Part shown: positions 42,978 through 52,363 of the stretch, piece after piece
Layout of the letters: every line of letters begins with the position of its first letter
Numbering within the stretch: the first letter of the stretch is position 1
Assembly (NCBI RefSeq): GCF_014054525.1
Contig: NZ_CP059564.1
Span: 940,357-1,004,356 of the forward strand
Reading direction: 5' to 3'
Length of the DNA: 64,000 bases
Source: Alysiella filiformis
GTDB lineage: Bacteria; Pseudomonadota; Gammaproteobacteria; Burkholderiales; Neisseriaceae
Made by a program: the position numbers and the translations under genes
The notes under the pieces: model-generated
Databases searched by the model: none
Told to the model about the DNA's origin: nothing
Seen by the model: the letters and a program-made list of their open reading frames with translations, nothing else

Positions 42978-44381
42978 ATGCAAGACATTTATCCCATCAG
43001 CGAAAAACTGGGCGAAACATTAAGCAATTTGTTTGCGCGAGAAGAATTTGCCGCCACATTATTGGGACGCAGTTTCAATCAAACAATCGGTTGGGTGGAA
43101 TTGGCGGTGGTGGCGGCTTTGAGCATTGTGGCATGGCTGGCAGCCAATTTCATCAACAAAAACAAACTGAATCAAATCCAATATGCGTGGCTGAAACATT
43201 TGCTGACGCGAGCGATGTTGCCATTTATGTTGTTGCTGTTTGGCTCGGCAGGTTTGGTGGCGTGGTGGGCGAGCGTGGGGGCGGATGCGGTGTGGTTGCG
43301 TTTGCTGGTGTTTGCCGCCAACTGGATGTTGGCAATCCGCCTGATTTTGGGTGGATTGCATTTGCTGCTGCCTGAAAAATGGCGCAGTCGCCGTTGGGAA
43401 TCGTTGTTGTCATTGATTTTGTGGGTGTTTTTTCTGTTGTGGGTGTCGGGTATTGACGATTTAATCATTGGGGCTTTACGCGGCATTGAATTGAGCATAG
43501 GCAAAAGCAAACTCAATATGTGGACTTTGCTCACGGGTTTATTGTGGGTCAGCCTGATGATGGTGGCGATGATGTCGCTGGCGCGTTGGTTGAGCGGCAA
43601 ACTGATGAACACCGAACGCTTGGACATGAATTTGCGAATTGTGTTATCCAAAATCATGCAGGCAGGTTTGATGGTGTTGTCCATTTTGATTGCGCTGCCT
43701 TTGGTGGGCATTGATTTGACGATTTTGTCGGTGTTTGGTGGTGCTTTGGGTGTGGGTTTGGGCTTTGGTTTGCAAAAAATTGCCAGCAATTACGTTTCGG
43801 GATTCATCATTTTGGCAGACCGCTCCATTCGCTTGGGCGACCGCTTGACGGTAAACGGTTTTACAGGCTACGTTACTGAAATCACTGCGCGTTTTGTGGT
43901 GTTACGCAGCGCGTCAGGCCCCGAAGCCCTGATTCCCAATGAAACTTTTGTAACCAGCACCGTGATTAACGAATCGTACACGGGCAAGGCGTTGTATCAA
44001 AGTTTGGACGTGCAGGTGGCATACCACACCGATTTGACCAAAGCCCTTCGCATTTTGCAAGAAGCCGCCGCCGAACAAGAACGGGTTGCTGCCGAACCCA
44101 AAGCCCTTTTGACCAATTTTGGCGAAAATGGCATTGATTTGCGCGTGGGATTTTGGGTTAAAGACCCTGAAAATGGCTTTGCTGGCTTAAATTCTGCCAT
44201 TTTATTGACCATTTGGCAGCGATTTAATGAGGAAAACATTGACTTTCCCTTTCCGCAACGTGAAATTCGCATTTTGCCTGATGAGCAAAATCCCAGCGAT
44301 TTGGCGTTGCTCAAAGCGCAAATTCACGCCAAGCACAGCCAAAATTTGGGCAAAGAATTTGATGATGATGAAGAAAATTAA
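42978..44381 (+). CDS. Mechanosensitive ion channel, MscS family (long form)
   Basis: 467 residues with five or six predicted membrane helices before the MscS core. The pore helix and beta entry read GGALGVGLGFGLQKIASNY near residue 255, then GFIILADRSIRLGDRL. The start MQDIYPISEKLGE was taken because upstream codons come from the repeat. It is followed after two bases by nudB. Confidence 0.9.
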   Translation: MQDIYPISEKLGETLSNLFAREEFAATLLGRSFNQTIGWVELAVVAALSIVAWLAANFINKNKLNQIQYAWLKHLLTRAMLPFMLLLFGSAGLVAWWASVGADAVWLRLLVFAANWMLAIRLILGGLHLLLPEKWRSRRWESLLSLILWVFFLLWVSGIDDLIIGALRGIELSIGKSKLNMWTLLTGLLWVSLMMVAMMSLARWLSGKLMNTERLDMNLRIVLSKIMQAGLMVLSILIALPLVGIDLTILSVFGGALGVGLGFGLQKIASNYVSGFIILADRSIRLGDRLTVNGFTGYVTEITARFVVLRSASGPEALIPNETFVTSTVINESYTGKALYQSLDVQVAYHTDLTKALRILQEAAAEQERVAAEPKALLTNFGENGIDLRVGFWVKDPENGFAGLNSAILLTIWQRFNEENIDFPFPQREIRILPDEQNPSDLALLKAQIHAKHSQNLGKEFDDDEEN

Positions 44382-44383
44382 CC

Positions 44384-44821
44384 ATGTTGCCTGAACAAAA
44401 ATCCCCCAAACAACCGATTTCTGTGTTGGTGGTGTTGCACGATGCCGACCACAATATCCTGCTGCTGGAACGCGCCGACCGTGCCAATTTTTGGCAATCG
44501 GTAACGGGCAGCTTGGAGCAGGGCGAAACGCCTTTTCAGGCAGCCTTGCGCGAGGTGGCAGAGGAAACGGGCTTTGTGTTGCAAAATCATCAATTACACG
44601 ATTGTGAAACGCAAGTGGTGTACGAAATTTATCCGCATTGGCGACACCGCTATGCAGCAGGCGTTACCCACAACACCGAGCATTGGTTTCGCGCCCAAAT
44701 CGCCACAGGCAGCGTGCCGAAATTGACTGAACACACGGCATGGCAATGGTTGCCGCGCGTTCAGGCAGCCGAGTTGGTGTTTTCGCCGTCTAATCGGGAC
44801 GCGATTTTGGCTTTGCCTTGA
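44384..44821 (+). CDS. nudB: Dihydroneopterin triphosphate diphosphatase NudB
   Basis: A Nudix hydrolase in folate synthesis, 145 residues. The Nudix box is GSLEQGETPFQAALREVAEE near residue 46, preceded by NFWQSVTG, as in NudB. It overlaps the mscS operon and ends with an inverted uptake-sequence terminator. Confidence 0.9.
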   Translation: MLPEQKSPKQPISVLVVLHDADHNILLLERADRANFWQSVTGSLEQGETPFQAALREVAEETGFVLQNHQLHDCETQVVYEIYPHWRHRYAAGVTHNTEHWFRAQIATGSVPKLTEHTAWQWLPRVQAAELVFSPSNRDAILALP

Positions 44822-44824
44822 TGA

Positions 44825-44858
44825 GAAAAGCTGCCTGAAATGCGTTCAGGCAGCTTTT
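44825..44858. terminator. Inverted uptake-sequence terminator
   Basis: AAAAGCTGCCTGAA pairs with TTCAGGCAGCTTTT around TGCG; it serves the convergent nudB and CMD-family genes. Confidence 0.85.
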
Positions 44859-44881
44859 GTGATGTGTGTGTGATGGAATGA

Positions 44882-45217
44882 TTATTTTTGTGTTTCTACC
44901 GCTTCCAAAGCGCGTAAGGCGTAGGTGTAAGCCGCGCCTGCGTTCAAAGAAATGGCGGTTGCCAATGCGCCTGCGATTTCGCTTTCGGTTGCGCCTGCTT
45001 TAATGGCTTTTTCAGCGTGAACGCTGATGCAGCTTTCGCAACGGGTGGTGATTGCCACGGCAATGGCAATCAATTCGCGGGTTTTTTCGTCCAAGGCTTC
45101 GGCAGCAGCAGCTTGCTCCAAAGAGCCGTAGGCTTGCAACATTTTGGGGTGCGCTTTGCCCAATTTCGCAAAAGATTGTTTAACGTGGGCGGTGTGTTCA
45201 GTCCAATTTTGAAACAT
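44882..45217 (-). CDS. Carboxymuconolactone-decarboxylase-fold protein (AhpD-like)
   Basis: 111 residues. The redox motif CESCISVHAEKAIKAGA near residue 60 is that of AhpD-like peroxidase partners; EKTRELIAIAVAITTRC precedes it. It probably acts in thiol-dependent oxidative defence. Start set by AGGACAAAATC before the ATG at 45217. Confidence 0.85.
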   Translation of the reverse strand: MFQNWTEHTAHVKQSFAKLGKAHPKMLQAYGSLEQAAAAEALDEKTRELIAIAVAITTRCESCISVHAEKAIKAGATESEIAGALATAISLNAGAAYTYALRALEAVETQK

Positions 45218-45299
45218 GATTTTGTCCTGTTTATCGGTTAAGTTGAAAAAGGGGATTATTGCGCGTTTTTTAAGGTGTAACCCAAACAAAAGTCGCATT

Positions 45300-45635
45300 T
45301 ATTGGCTTAAATTCAGCGAATGTGTTTTCAGGCTGCCTGATTGTGCAAAAAAAGTGATTTTTTTCTTGCAAGCGTACGCATTTTTTCGTTTAATCGCACC
45401 TGCCGACCAACGTGTTTGGAACTAGGTATTTTCCGAACGGCACAATCGTGTTGGCGAAACCAAAACACGATTTTCAGGCAGCTTTTCAGTACACGACAAA
45501 GCAATCTGCCCTTCCCCCTATGTAAGGGGGAGGGGACAGATGTCAGGCAGTTTAAAGATTTTTATCGTGTACCATTGCCAGCCTGAAAACGTGTTTTTTC
45601 GCCCATGTCTTTATATTTTTATCAGAAAGCAATTC
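45300..45635. repeat. Gap before the polyamine-binding protein with worn repeat
   Basis: TTTTCAGTACACGACA at about 45485 matches the end of the palindromic element at 23594; TATCGTGTACC near 45572 gives its partner end. Between them is a CTTCCCCCTATGTAAGGGGG hairpin. No gene is seen. Confidence 0.5.
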
Positions 45636-46808
45636 ATGAATAAAAAAACACTGTTGGTTTCTGCGCTGGCTGCTGCGTTTTTGGCAGCCTGTGGCGGAGG
45701 TTCGAAATCCACCAACAACGCTGAGAGTGCAGTATCAGGCAGCAGCGCATCTGCTGCCTCCGCCCCCAGCCCAGCCGCTTCCAAAGATTTGAACATTTAT
45801 GTTTGGTCAGATTATGTGGACCCCACCACAGTGGCTGATTTTGCCAAACAAAACAACATCAACGTCAAAGAAGCCTATTATGACAGCAATGAAGTGTTGG
45901 AAGCCAAAGTCTTAACAGGCAATTCGGGCTACGATTTGGTTGCGCCATCGTTGTCCAATGTGGGTCGCCAAATCAAGGCAGGCGCGTATCAAAAAATTGA
46001 TAAAAGCCAAATCCCCAATTACAACAACATTGACCCCGAATTGCTCAAATTGATGAGCCAAGTGGACGAAGGCAATCAATATACCGTACCCTATTTTTGG
46101 GGCATAAACACCTTGGCAATCAACACCGAAGCGGTCAAAAAAGCCTTGGGCAGCGACACATTGCCTGAAAATCAATGGGATTTGGTGTTCAAGCCTGAAA
46201 TTGCCGAAAAATTGAAATCGTGCGGCATCAGCTTTTTTGACAGCCCCACCGAGCAAGTGCCTTTGGTGTTGAAATACATCGGCAAAAATCCCAATAGCGA
46301 AGACCCAGCCGACATTCAGGCAGCCTTTGATACACTCAAAACCTTGCACCCTTATGTGAAACGTTACAGCTCATCAAGCTACATTGACAATCTGGCAAAA
46401 GGCGAATTTTGCGTGTCCATTGGCTACGGTGGCGATTTGAACATTGCCAAACGCCGCGCCAAAGAAGCTGGCGGCAACATCAATATTGACGTTTTAACCC
46501 CCAACACAGGCGTGGGCATTTGGATTGATTCGTTCATGATTCCCAAAGACGCGAAAAACGTTGCCAATGCCCACAAATACATCAACCACACACTTGACCC
46601 CAAAGTGGCTGCCAAAAATGGCGATTTTGTAACCTACGCGCCAGCCAGCAAAGACGCGCGTGGCTTAATGCAAAAAGAATTTGCCGATAATCAGTCCATT
46701 TTCCCAAGCGAACAAGTGCGCGCCAACAGTTTTGTGGTGTTGCCCAAATCGGCTGATACCGTGAAATTGCAAACCAAATTGTGGCAAAACATGAAAGCAG
46801 GTAAATAA
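45636..46808 (+). CDS. Polyamine ABC transporter substrate-binding lipoprotein
   Basis: 390 residues, PotD/PotF type. The lipobox is FLAACGGG (Cys near 19), followed by a Ser/Ala linker. LNIYVWSDYVDPTTVADF begins the mature fold; YDLVAPSLSNVGRQI, NQYTVPYFWGINTLAIN and CVSIGYGGDLNIAKRRA are in the polyamine-binding layout, closer to PotF. Spermidine versus putrescine preference is not decidable. No permease genes adjoin it, as is usual for extra pot binding proteins in Neisseriaceae. Confidence 0.9.
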   Translation: MNKKTLLVSALAAAFLAACGGGSKSTNNAESAVSGSSASAASAPSPAASKDLNIYVWSDYVDPTTVADFAKQNNINVKEAYYDSNEVLEAKVLTGNSGYDLVAPSLSNVGRQIKAGAYQKIDKSQIPNYNNIDPELLKLMSQVDEGNQYTVPYFWGINTLAINTEAVKKALGSDTLPENQWDLVFKPEIAEKLKSCGISFFDSPTEQVPLVLKYIGKNPNSEDPADIQAAFDTLKTLHPYVKRYSSSSYIDNLAKGEFCVSIGYGGDLNIAKRRAKEAGGNINIDVLTPNTGVGIWIDSFMIPKDAKNVANAHKYINHTLDPKVAAKNGDFVTYAPASKDARGLMQKEFADNQSIFPSEQVRANSFVVLPKSADTVKLQTKLWQNMKAGK

Positions 46809-46820
46809 GCCTTTTTCCGT

Positions 46821-46862
46821 AAAAAACGCTGTCTGAAAAAACCGTTTCAGGCAGCGTTTTTT
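46821..46862 (+). terminator. Inverted uptake-sequence terminator after the polyamine-binding gene
   Basis: AAAACGCTGTCTGAAA pairs with TTTCAGGCAGCGTTTT (one mismatch, since one arm has GTCTGAA). T-tail follows. Confidence 0.85.
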
Positions 46863-46937
46863 GCTTTTTCAGGCAGCCTGAAACCTTGTTTTTATGTTAA
46901 AATTGCACGTTTTTTTATGAATTTTCGGAACATCGCC

Positions 46938-49658
46938 ATGAGTGAAATCCACGACCACCAATTTGCCAAAGAAACCATCGCCGTCAGCCTAGAAGACGAA
47001 ATGAAAAAGTCCTATTTGGACTACGCCATGAGCGTGATTGTGGGACGTGCCTTGCCCGATGTGCGCGATGGACTCAAACCCGTACACCGCCGCGCCCTGT
47101 ATGCCATGCACGAACTCAAAAACAACTGGAACAGCGCATACAAAAAATCCGCGCGTGTGGTGGGCGATGTCATCGGTAAATACCACCCACATGGCGACAG
47201 CGCGGTGTACCAAACCATCGTTCGCATGGCGCAACCCTTTTCCATGCGCTACACGCTGGTGGACGGTCAAGGCAACTTCGGCTCGGTAGATGGCGATGCC
47301 GCCGCCGCCATGCGTTACACCGAAATCCGCATGGCAAAAATCGCCCACGAAATGCTTGCCGATATTGAAGAAGACACCGTGGATTTTGGCGACAACTATG
47401 ACGGCAGCGAACGTGAACCCCTTGTTTTACCAACACGTTTTCCCGCATTATTGGTGAATGGTTCAGAAGGCATTGCCGTGGGCATGGCAACCAGCATTCC
47501 GCCCCACAATTTGCGCGACACACTTTCAGGCTGCCTGAAACTGTTGCGCGACCCCGAAACCGACATTAACGAATTGATTGATTTGATTAAAGCACCCGAT
47601 TTTCCCACAGGCGGCACGATTTTTGGGCTAAATGGCGTACGCGCAGGCTACCACACAGGGCGCGGTCGCGTGGTGATTCGCGCCAAAACCCATTTAGAAA
47701 TAATCGGTAAGAATGGCGAACGCGAAGCCATCATCGTGGACGAAATCCCCTACCAAGTCAATAAATCCAAACTCGTTGAAAAAATTGGCGAATTGGTGCG
47801 CGAAAAACAAATTGAAGGCATTGCTGAATTGCGCGATGAATCCGACAAAGACGGCACACGCATCGTCATTGAACTCAAACGCAACGAAAACGCAGAAGTG
47901 GTTTTAAATCAACTGTTTAAACTCACACAACTGCAAGACACATTCAGCATGAACATGGTGGCTTTGGTAGATGGTCAGCCCAGAGTGTTGAATTTAAAAC
48001 AGATTTTGAGCGAATTTTTGCGCCATCGCCGCGAAGTGGTAACGCGCAGAACCTTGTTTCGCCTGAAAAAAGCGCGCGCGGAAGGACACATCGCGGAAGG
48101 CAAAGCGGTTGCCCTGTCCAATATTGACGAAATGATTGTTTTGATTAAACAATCTGCCGATGCGGACGCGGCAAGGGTCGCCTTGTTGAGCCGTGCTTGG
48201 CAATCGGGTTTGGTCAGCGAAATGTTGAATCGCAGCGATTTGGATTTGAGCATGGCGCGACCCGAATGGCTGCCTGAAAAATGCGGTTTGCAATCAGATG
48301 GTTATTGGTTAAGCGAAGAGCAAGCCCGTGCCATTTTGCGCATGAGTTTGCGGAATTTGACGGGTCTTGACCAAGATGAAATCGTTAAAGAATACAAAGA
48401 TTTAATGGCGATTATTGTGGATTTGCTGGATATTTTAGCCAAGCCCGAGCGCGTGCGCCAAATCATTGACGATGAACTCACCGCCATGCAAACCCAGTTT
48501 GGCGATGAAAGAATGAGTGAAATCAATGTGTTTGGTGGTGGCGACATTGCCGATGAAGACCTGATTCCGCCACGCGAAATGGTGGTTACGCTCACGCATG
48601 GCGGCTACATCAAAACCCAGCCGACCAGCGATTATCAGGCGCAAAAACGCGGTGGGCGCGGCAAACAGGCGGCTGCCACCAAAGACGAAGATTTCATTGA
48701 AACTTTATTCGTGGCAAACACGCACGATTATTTGATGTGTTTCACGAATTTGGGTAAATGCCATTGGATTAAGGTGTACCGCTTGCCCGAAGGCGGCAGA
48801 AATTCGCGCGGTCGTCCGATTAACAATGTGATTCAACTTGATGAAAATGAAAAGGTTTCTGCCATTTTGCCTGTGCGCGATTTCCCAGAAGATGAATATG
48901 TGTTCTTTGCGACTGCTTTGGGCATGGTGAAAAAAGTTCAGCTTTCGGCATTCAAAAACGTCAGCAAAATCGGCATTAAAGCCATTGCTTTAAAAGAAGG
49001 CGACAGCTTAATTGGCGCAGTGAAAACAAGCGGTTCGGACGACATCATGTTGTTCTCCAATTTGGGCAAGGCGATTCGTTTCAATGAATATTACGCAGGC
49101 AATGCTGGCGATGACGATGAAGACGTTTCAGGCAGCCTGAATGATGAAATCTCTGAAAATGAAGACGAGAATTCAGGCGAATTGAATCTGCAAACCAATA
49201 AAGGCGTACGCCCAAGCGGACGCGGTTCGGGCGGTATGCGCGGCATGAAATTGCCTGAAAACGGCAAAATTGTCAGCTTGTTGGTGGCGGAATTGGGCAG
49301 CGATTTGCAAGTTTTGACCGCCACGCAAAACGGCTACGGCAAACGCACGCCCATTGACGATTATTCGCGCAAAGGCAAGGGCGGTCAGGGCATCATTGCG
49401 ATTGACACGGGCGAGCGCAATGGCGAATTGGTGGCAGCCACGCTGGTTTCGCCCAATGATGATTTGATGTTGATTACATCGGGCGGCGTGTTGATTCGCA
49501 CGAAAGTGGCGCAAATTCGTGAAACAGGGCGTGCGGCACAGGGCGTGCGTTTAATCAATTTGGACGAAGGCACGACTTTGGTGAGCTTGGAGCGGATTGC
49601 GGAGCAGGAAAACGATGGCTCGGAAAATGAAGAAAATCAAAGTGATGAAGTAAACTAA
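46938..49658 (+). CDS. gyrA: DNA gyrase subunit A
   Basis: 906 residues. The N-terminal breakage domain has [40 protein letters not shown] and the active tyrosine in [11 protein letters not shown]. The GyrA box QKRGGRGKQ lies near residue 570, and a six-bladed C-terminal DNA-wrapping domain follows. In the quinolone region Ser88 is the susceptible residue, but the position equal to E. coli Asp87 is Gln92 (CAA). An acidic insertion with SGSLND (from an uptake sequence) sits in the C-terminal domain at about residues 720-755. The start MSEIHDHQ follows an ATG five codons upstream without a better site. Confidence 0.97.
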   Translation: MSEIHDHQFAKETIAVSLEDEMKKSYLDYAMSVIVGRALPDVRDGLKPVHRRALYAMHELKNNWNSAYKKSARVVGDVIGKYHPHGDSAVYQTIVRMAQPFSMRYTLVDGQGNFGSVDGDAAAAMRYTEIRMAKIAHEMLADIEEDTVDFGDNYDGSEREPLVLPTRFPALLVNGSEGIAVGMATSIPPHNLRDTLSGCLKLLRDPETDINELIDLIKAPDFPTGGTIFGLNGVRAGYHTGRGRVVIRAKTHLEIIGKNGEREAIIVDEIPYQVNKSKLVEKIGELVREKQIEGIAELRDESDKDGTRIVIELKRNENAEVVLNQLFKLTQLQDTFSMNMVALVDGQPRVLNLKQILSEFLRHRREVVTRRTLFRLKKARAEGHIAEGKAVALSNIDEMIVLIKQSADADAARVALLSRAWQSGLVSEMLNRSDLDLSMARPEWLPEKCGLQSDGYWLSEEQARAILRMSLRNLTGLDQDEIVKEYKDLMAIIVDLLDILAKPERVRQIIDDELTAMQTQFGDERMSEINVFGGGDIADEDLIPPREMVVTLTHGGYIKTQPTSDYQAQKRGGRGKQAAATKDEDFIETLFVANTHDYLMCFTNLGKCHWIKVYRLPEGGRNSRGRPINNVIQLDENEKVSAILPVRDFPEDEYVFFATALGMVKKVQLSAFKNVSKIGIKAIALKEGDSLIGAVKTSGSDDIMLFSNLGKAIRFNEYYAGNAGDDDEDVSGSLNDEISENEDENSGELNLQTNKGVRPSGRGSGGMRGMKLPENGKIVSLLVAELGSDLQVLTATQNGYGKRTPIDDYSRKGKGGQGIIAIDTGERNGELVAATLVSPNDDLMLITSGGVLIRTKVAQIRETGRAAQGVRLINLDEGTTLVSLERIAEQENDGSENEENQSDEVN

Positions 49659-49665
49659 TCCGCAC

Positions 49666-49710
49666 AAAAAGCTGCCTGAAACAGATAAAACGCTGTTTCA
49701 GGCAGCTTTT
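49666..49710 (+). terminator. gyrA terminator from inverted uptake sequences
   Basis: AAAGCTGCCTGAAACA pairs with TGTTTCAGGCAGCTTT around ten bases, ending in TTTT. Confidence 0.9.
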
Positions 49711-49716
49711 CATATC

Positions 49717-50164
49717 AGCCAAACAACTTGAATGAATATAGTAATTTTTGTTTTATTTCAGTGGCTTATTTTTTCAGGCAGCCTGAAACTTTTACAAAAC
49801 TCAATTCGTAGGGGCAGATTTCATATCTGCCCTTTTTTCAATTTATTGATAACGCGATTTCGGGATAAAAGTGATGGATAAATTTAAGTCACTTTGCTCC
49901 CTCTCCCTATGGGAGAGGGCTGGGGAGAGGGTATGCTGCTCAACAAGCTCTCTCTCTCCAACGCTTTCCCATAGGGAGAGAGGGCAGGTTTGTTGGCAAA
50001 TTGACAGTGACTTATCCCGAGTTCATGTTATTGATAAAAATAAAAATTTCTGCAAGTCTAAACAGGGCAGATATGAAATCTGCCCCTACAAACCGAGTTT
50101 TGCAAAAGTTTCAGCCTGAAATGTTTTTTGAAACGCCAATCGTTCAGCTTGAATGTATTTGGCT
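49717..50164 (+). repeat. 450-bp nested repeat, left copy
   Basis: Bounded by AGCCAAACA and TGTATTTGGCT, with GTAGGGGCAGATTTCATATC arms around a core of CCCTCTCCC palindromes. Almost identical to 51174-51619. The gap between gyrA and the EamA gene holds only this element and a short TTTTTAAAAAGTAAGTCGCC tail. Confidence 0.88.
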
Positions 50165-50297
50165 GACTTTTTTAAAAAGTAAGTCGCCGAAGGCAAAAAT
50201 TTTGCTTTTATCGCCGACTTTCAGGCAGCCTGAAACCCAAAAAATCACCACAAAAATGCTAAAATCGGCAAATGATGTGATGATTTTTGATGGAAAA

Positions 50298-51158
50298 ATG
50301 AAACTGAAACTCGGTTCGGCATGGATGATTGTTGCCGCTTTTTTGTTTGCGATTATGGGGATTTTGGTTAAAAACGCGACCGTGCGTTTTCACATGAATG
50401 CCTATGAATTGGCGTTTTGGCGGTCGGTGCTGCCTGCAAGTGCGATTGCCATTTCGGTGTTGTCGCGCCGCCAAACGCTCAAAAGCCGCTTGATTTTGGG
50501 GCATTTGTGGCGTGGCACGGCTGGCACGGTTTCGCTGTTGTTGGCATTTTACGGTTTGCAATATTTGCCTTTGGCAACTTCGGTTACGTTGAGCTACACA
50601 TCTGCCATTTTCATGGCATTGCTGTCGCTGATTTGGCTGAAAGAGCCGCCATCTGCCAAAACGTGGTTGGCTTTGCTGCTGGGTTTGGTGGGGGTGGCGT
50701 TGATGTTGCGCCCCAGTTTTCAGGCGAATTTGTGGTGGGAAACGCTGTTGAATTTGGGCGCGGGTTTGTTTGCGGCATTTGCGCTGTTGCAGGTGCGCGA
50801 ATTGTCGCAGGCTGGCGAACCTGCTTGGCGGATTGTGTTTTATTTTTCGGCGGTGGCAACGGTGGGTTCGGCAATCATGGCTACGGCAGCAGGTTGGCAT
50901 ACGCTCACTTGGCAGAGTTTGCCGCATTTGCTGGGCGTGGGGGCAGCAGGCTTGTTGGCGCAACTGGCAATGACGCAAGCCTATTCGGAAGGGCGAAGTA
51001 AATTCACGGTGGCGGCTTTGTCGTATTTGACGATTGTGTTTTCGGCAATTTATGGTATGGCGTTTTTGGGTGAACCGATTGATTTTTGGGAGATTGTGGG
51101 CATCATCACGATTATTGTGGCTGGGATTTTGTGTGCGCTGCCTGAAAGTCGCGCCTGA
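50298..51158 (+). CDS. EamA-family (DMT) transporter
   Basis: 286 residues with ten predicted membrane helices in two EamA repeats. The first repeat starts GSAWMIVAAFLFAIMGILVK; PLATSVTLSYTSAIFMALLS near residue 92 and the second-half SYLTIVFSAIYGMAFLGEP are typical. The start at 50298 has GGA five bases upstream; an in-frame ATG at 50280 is possible. The whole gene lies between two direct copies of the 450-bp repeat. The exported or imported metabolite is unknown. Confidence 0.85.
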   Translation: MKLKLGSAWMIVAAFLFAIMGILVKNATVRFHMNAYELAFWRSVLPASAIAISVLSRRQTLKSRLILGHLWRGTAGTVSLLLAFYGLQYLPLATSVTLSYTSAIFMALLSLIWLKEPPSAKTWLALLLGLVGVALMLRPSFQANLWWETLLNLGAGLFAAFALLQVRELSQAGEPAWRIVFYFSAVATVGSAIMATAAGWHTLTWQSLPHLLGVGAAGLLAQLAMTQAYSEGRSKFTVAALSYLTIVFSAIYGMAFLGEPIDFWEIVGIITIIVAGILCALPESRA

Positions 51159-51173
51159 CTTTTTGAAAAAGTA

Positions 51174-51619
51174 AGCCAAACAATTTGAATGAAAACGGTA
51201 ACTTTTATTGTATTTCAGTGGTTGATGTTTTCAGGCAGCCTGAAACCTTTGCAAAACTCAATTCGTAGGGGCAGATTTCATATCTGCCCTTTTTTCAATT
51301 TATTGATAACGCGATTTCGGGATAAAAGTGATTAATCAATTTAAGTCACTTTGCTCCCTCTCCCTGTGGGAGAGGGCTGGGGAGAGGGTATGCTGCTCAA
51401 CAAGCCCTCTCTCCAACTCTCTCCCATAGGGAGAGAGGGCAGGTTTGTTGGCAAATTGACAGTGACTTATCCCGAGTTCATGTTATTGATAAAAATAAAA
51501 ATTTCTGCAATTCTAAACAGGGCAGATATGAAATCTGCCCCTACAAACCGAGTTTTGCAAAAGTTTCAGCCTGAAATGTTTTTTGAAACGCCAATCGTTC
51601 AGCTTGAATGTATTTGGCT
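51174..51619 (+). repeat. 450-bp nested repeat, right copy
   Basis: Direct-orientation copy of 49717-50164 with a few substitutions and the same AGCCAAA / TTTGGCT ends. It fills the gap between the EamA gene and the convergent lipoprotein gene. Confidence 0.88.
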
Positions 51620-51660
51620 TATTTCAAAAATTTTCATTTATTTTTTATTCCGAGTGTGTG

Positions 51661-52362
51661 TTATTCCCATAAATCGCCCAATATCAACGCAGGCAGCATG
51701 ACCAATCCACCCGCCACATCTGCCATCAAAGCCAAAGGCGTGAGCAAAATGTTTCGCGCCAGTTTATTGGATTGAATTTGGGTATGTTGTTGTTCTATTT
51801 GTAATTGTACGGCAATTTTGCTGCGAGACTGGGGCGGATTTTGCCCGTGCAATGACGACAATGGCGCGTGCAGGCTGCCCACAATCGCAAAACATTTGCG
51901 ATAAAGATTGGGATTGATTTGTTGTTGAAATTGCATTTGGCGCAAGATGTGGTTTTCTTGGGCTTGCTGCTGGGGATTTTTGGCGTTTTGAATGGCGTAA
52001 TCCAAACAAAATTGGCTGCTGAATTGTTGATTTTCATGCACCACAATCGGCAGCGTGTCCGATTTGCTGCCTGTGTAGGGTACGGTAATTTGGTAAGCGG
52101 CTGGCAGTTGCGCTTGCAGCACGCGCTGTAAATCTTGCGATACATCATCGCGCACGGCATACCAATGCCGCTCGCCCATCATCAGCAAATGCCCTGCGGC
52201 GGTGCGCCCAAAGGCGTGAATTTGGTCGTGTGCCAAAGTGTGTGTGATGTGGGTGTCTATGGCGCGGTCGGCATCGTACACGCCGCCGTTCCACACCACC
52301 GATGTGCAGGCTGCCTGAAATGCCACCGCACACATCAACATCATTTGCAATAAATGGCGCAT
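51661..52362 (-). CDS. Lipoprotein of unknown function
   Basis: 233 residues. MRHLLQMMLMCAVAFQAACTS is a lipoprotein signal (Cys near 19). The mature part has VVWNGGVYDADRAIDTHI, GHLLMMGERHWYAVRDD and a C-terminal hydrophobic stretch (ILLTPLALMADVAGGLVMLPALILGDLWE, read in parts). I do not recognise the family. The start was set at this ATG because the upstream extension overlaps nagZ and is not signal-like. It lies one base after nagZ and is probably co-transcribed. Confidence 0.7.
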   Translation of the reverse strand: MRHLLQMMLMCAVAFQAACTSVVWNGGVYDADRAIDTHITHTLAHDQIHAFGRTAAGHLLMMGERHWYAVRDDVSQDLQRVLQAQLPAAYQITVPYTGSKSDTLPIVVHENQQFSSQFCLDYAIQNAKNPQQQAQENHILRQMQFQQQINPNLYRKCFAIVGSLHAPLSSLHGQNPPQSRSKIAVQLQIEQQHTQIQSNKLARNILLTPLALMADVAGGLVMLPALILGDLWE

Positions 52363-52363
52363 A

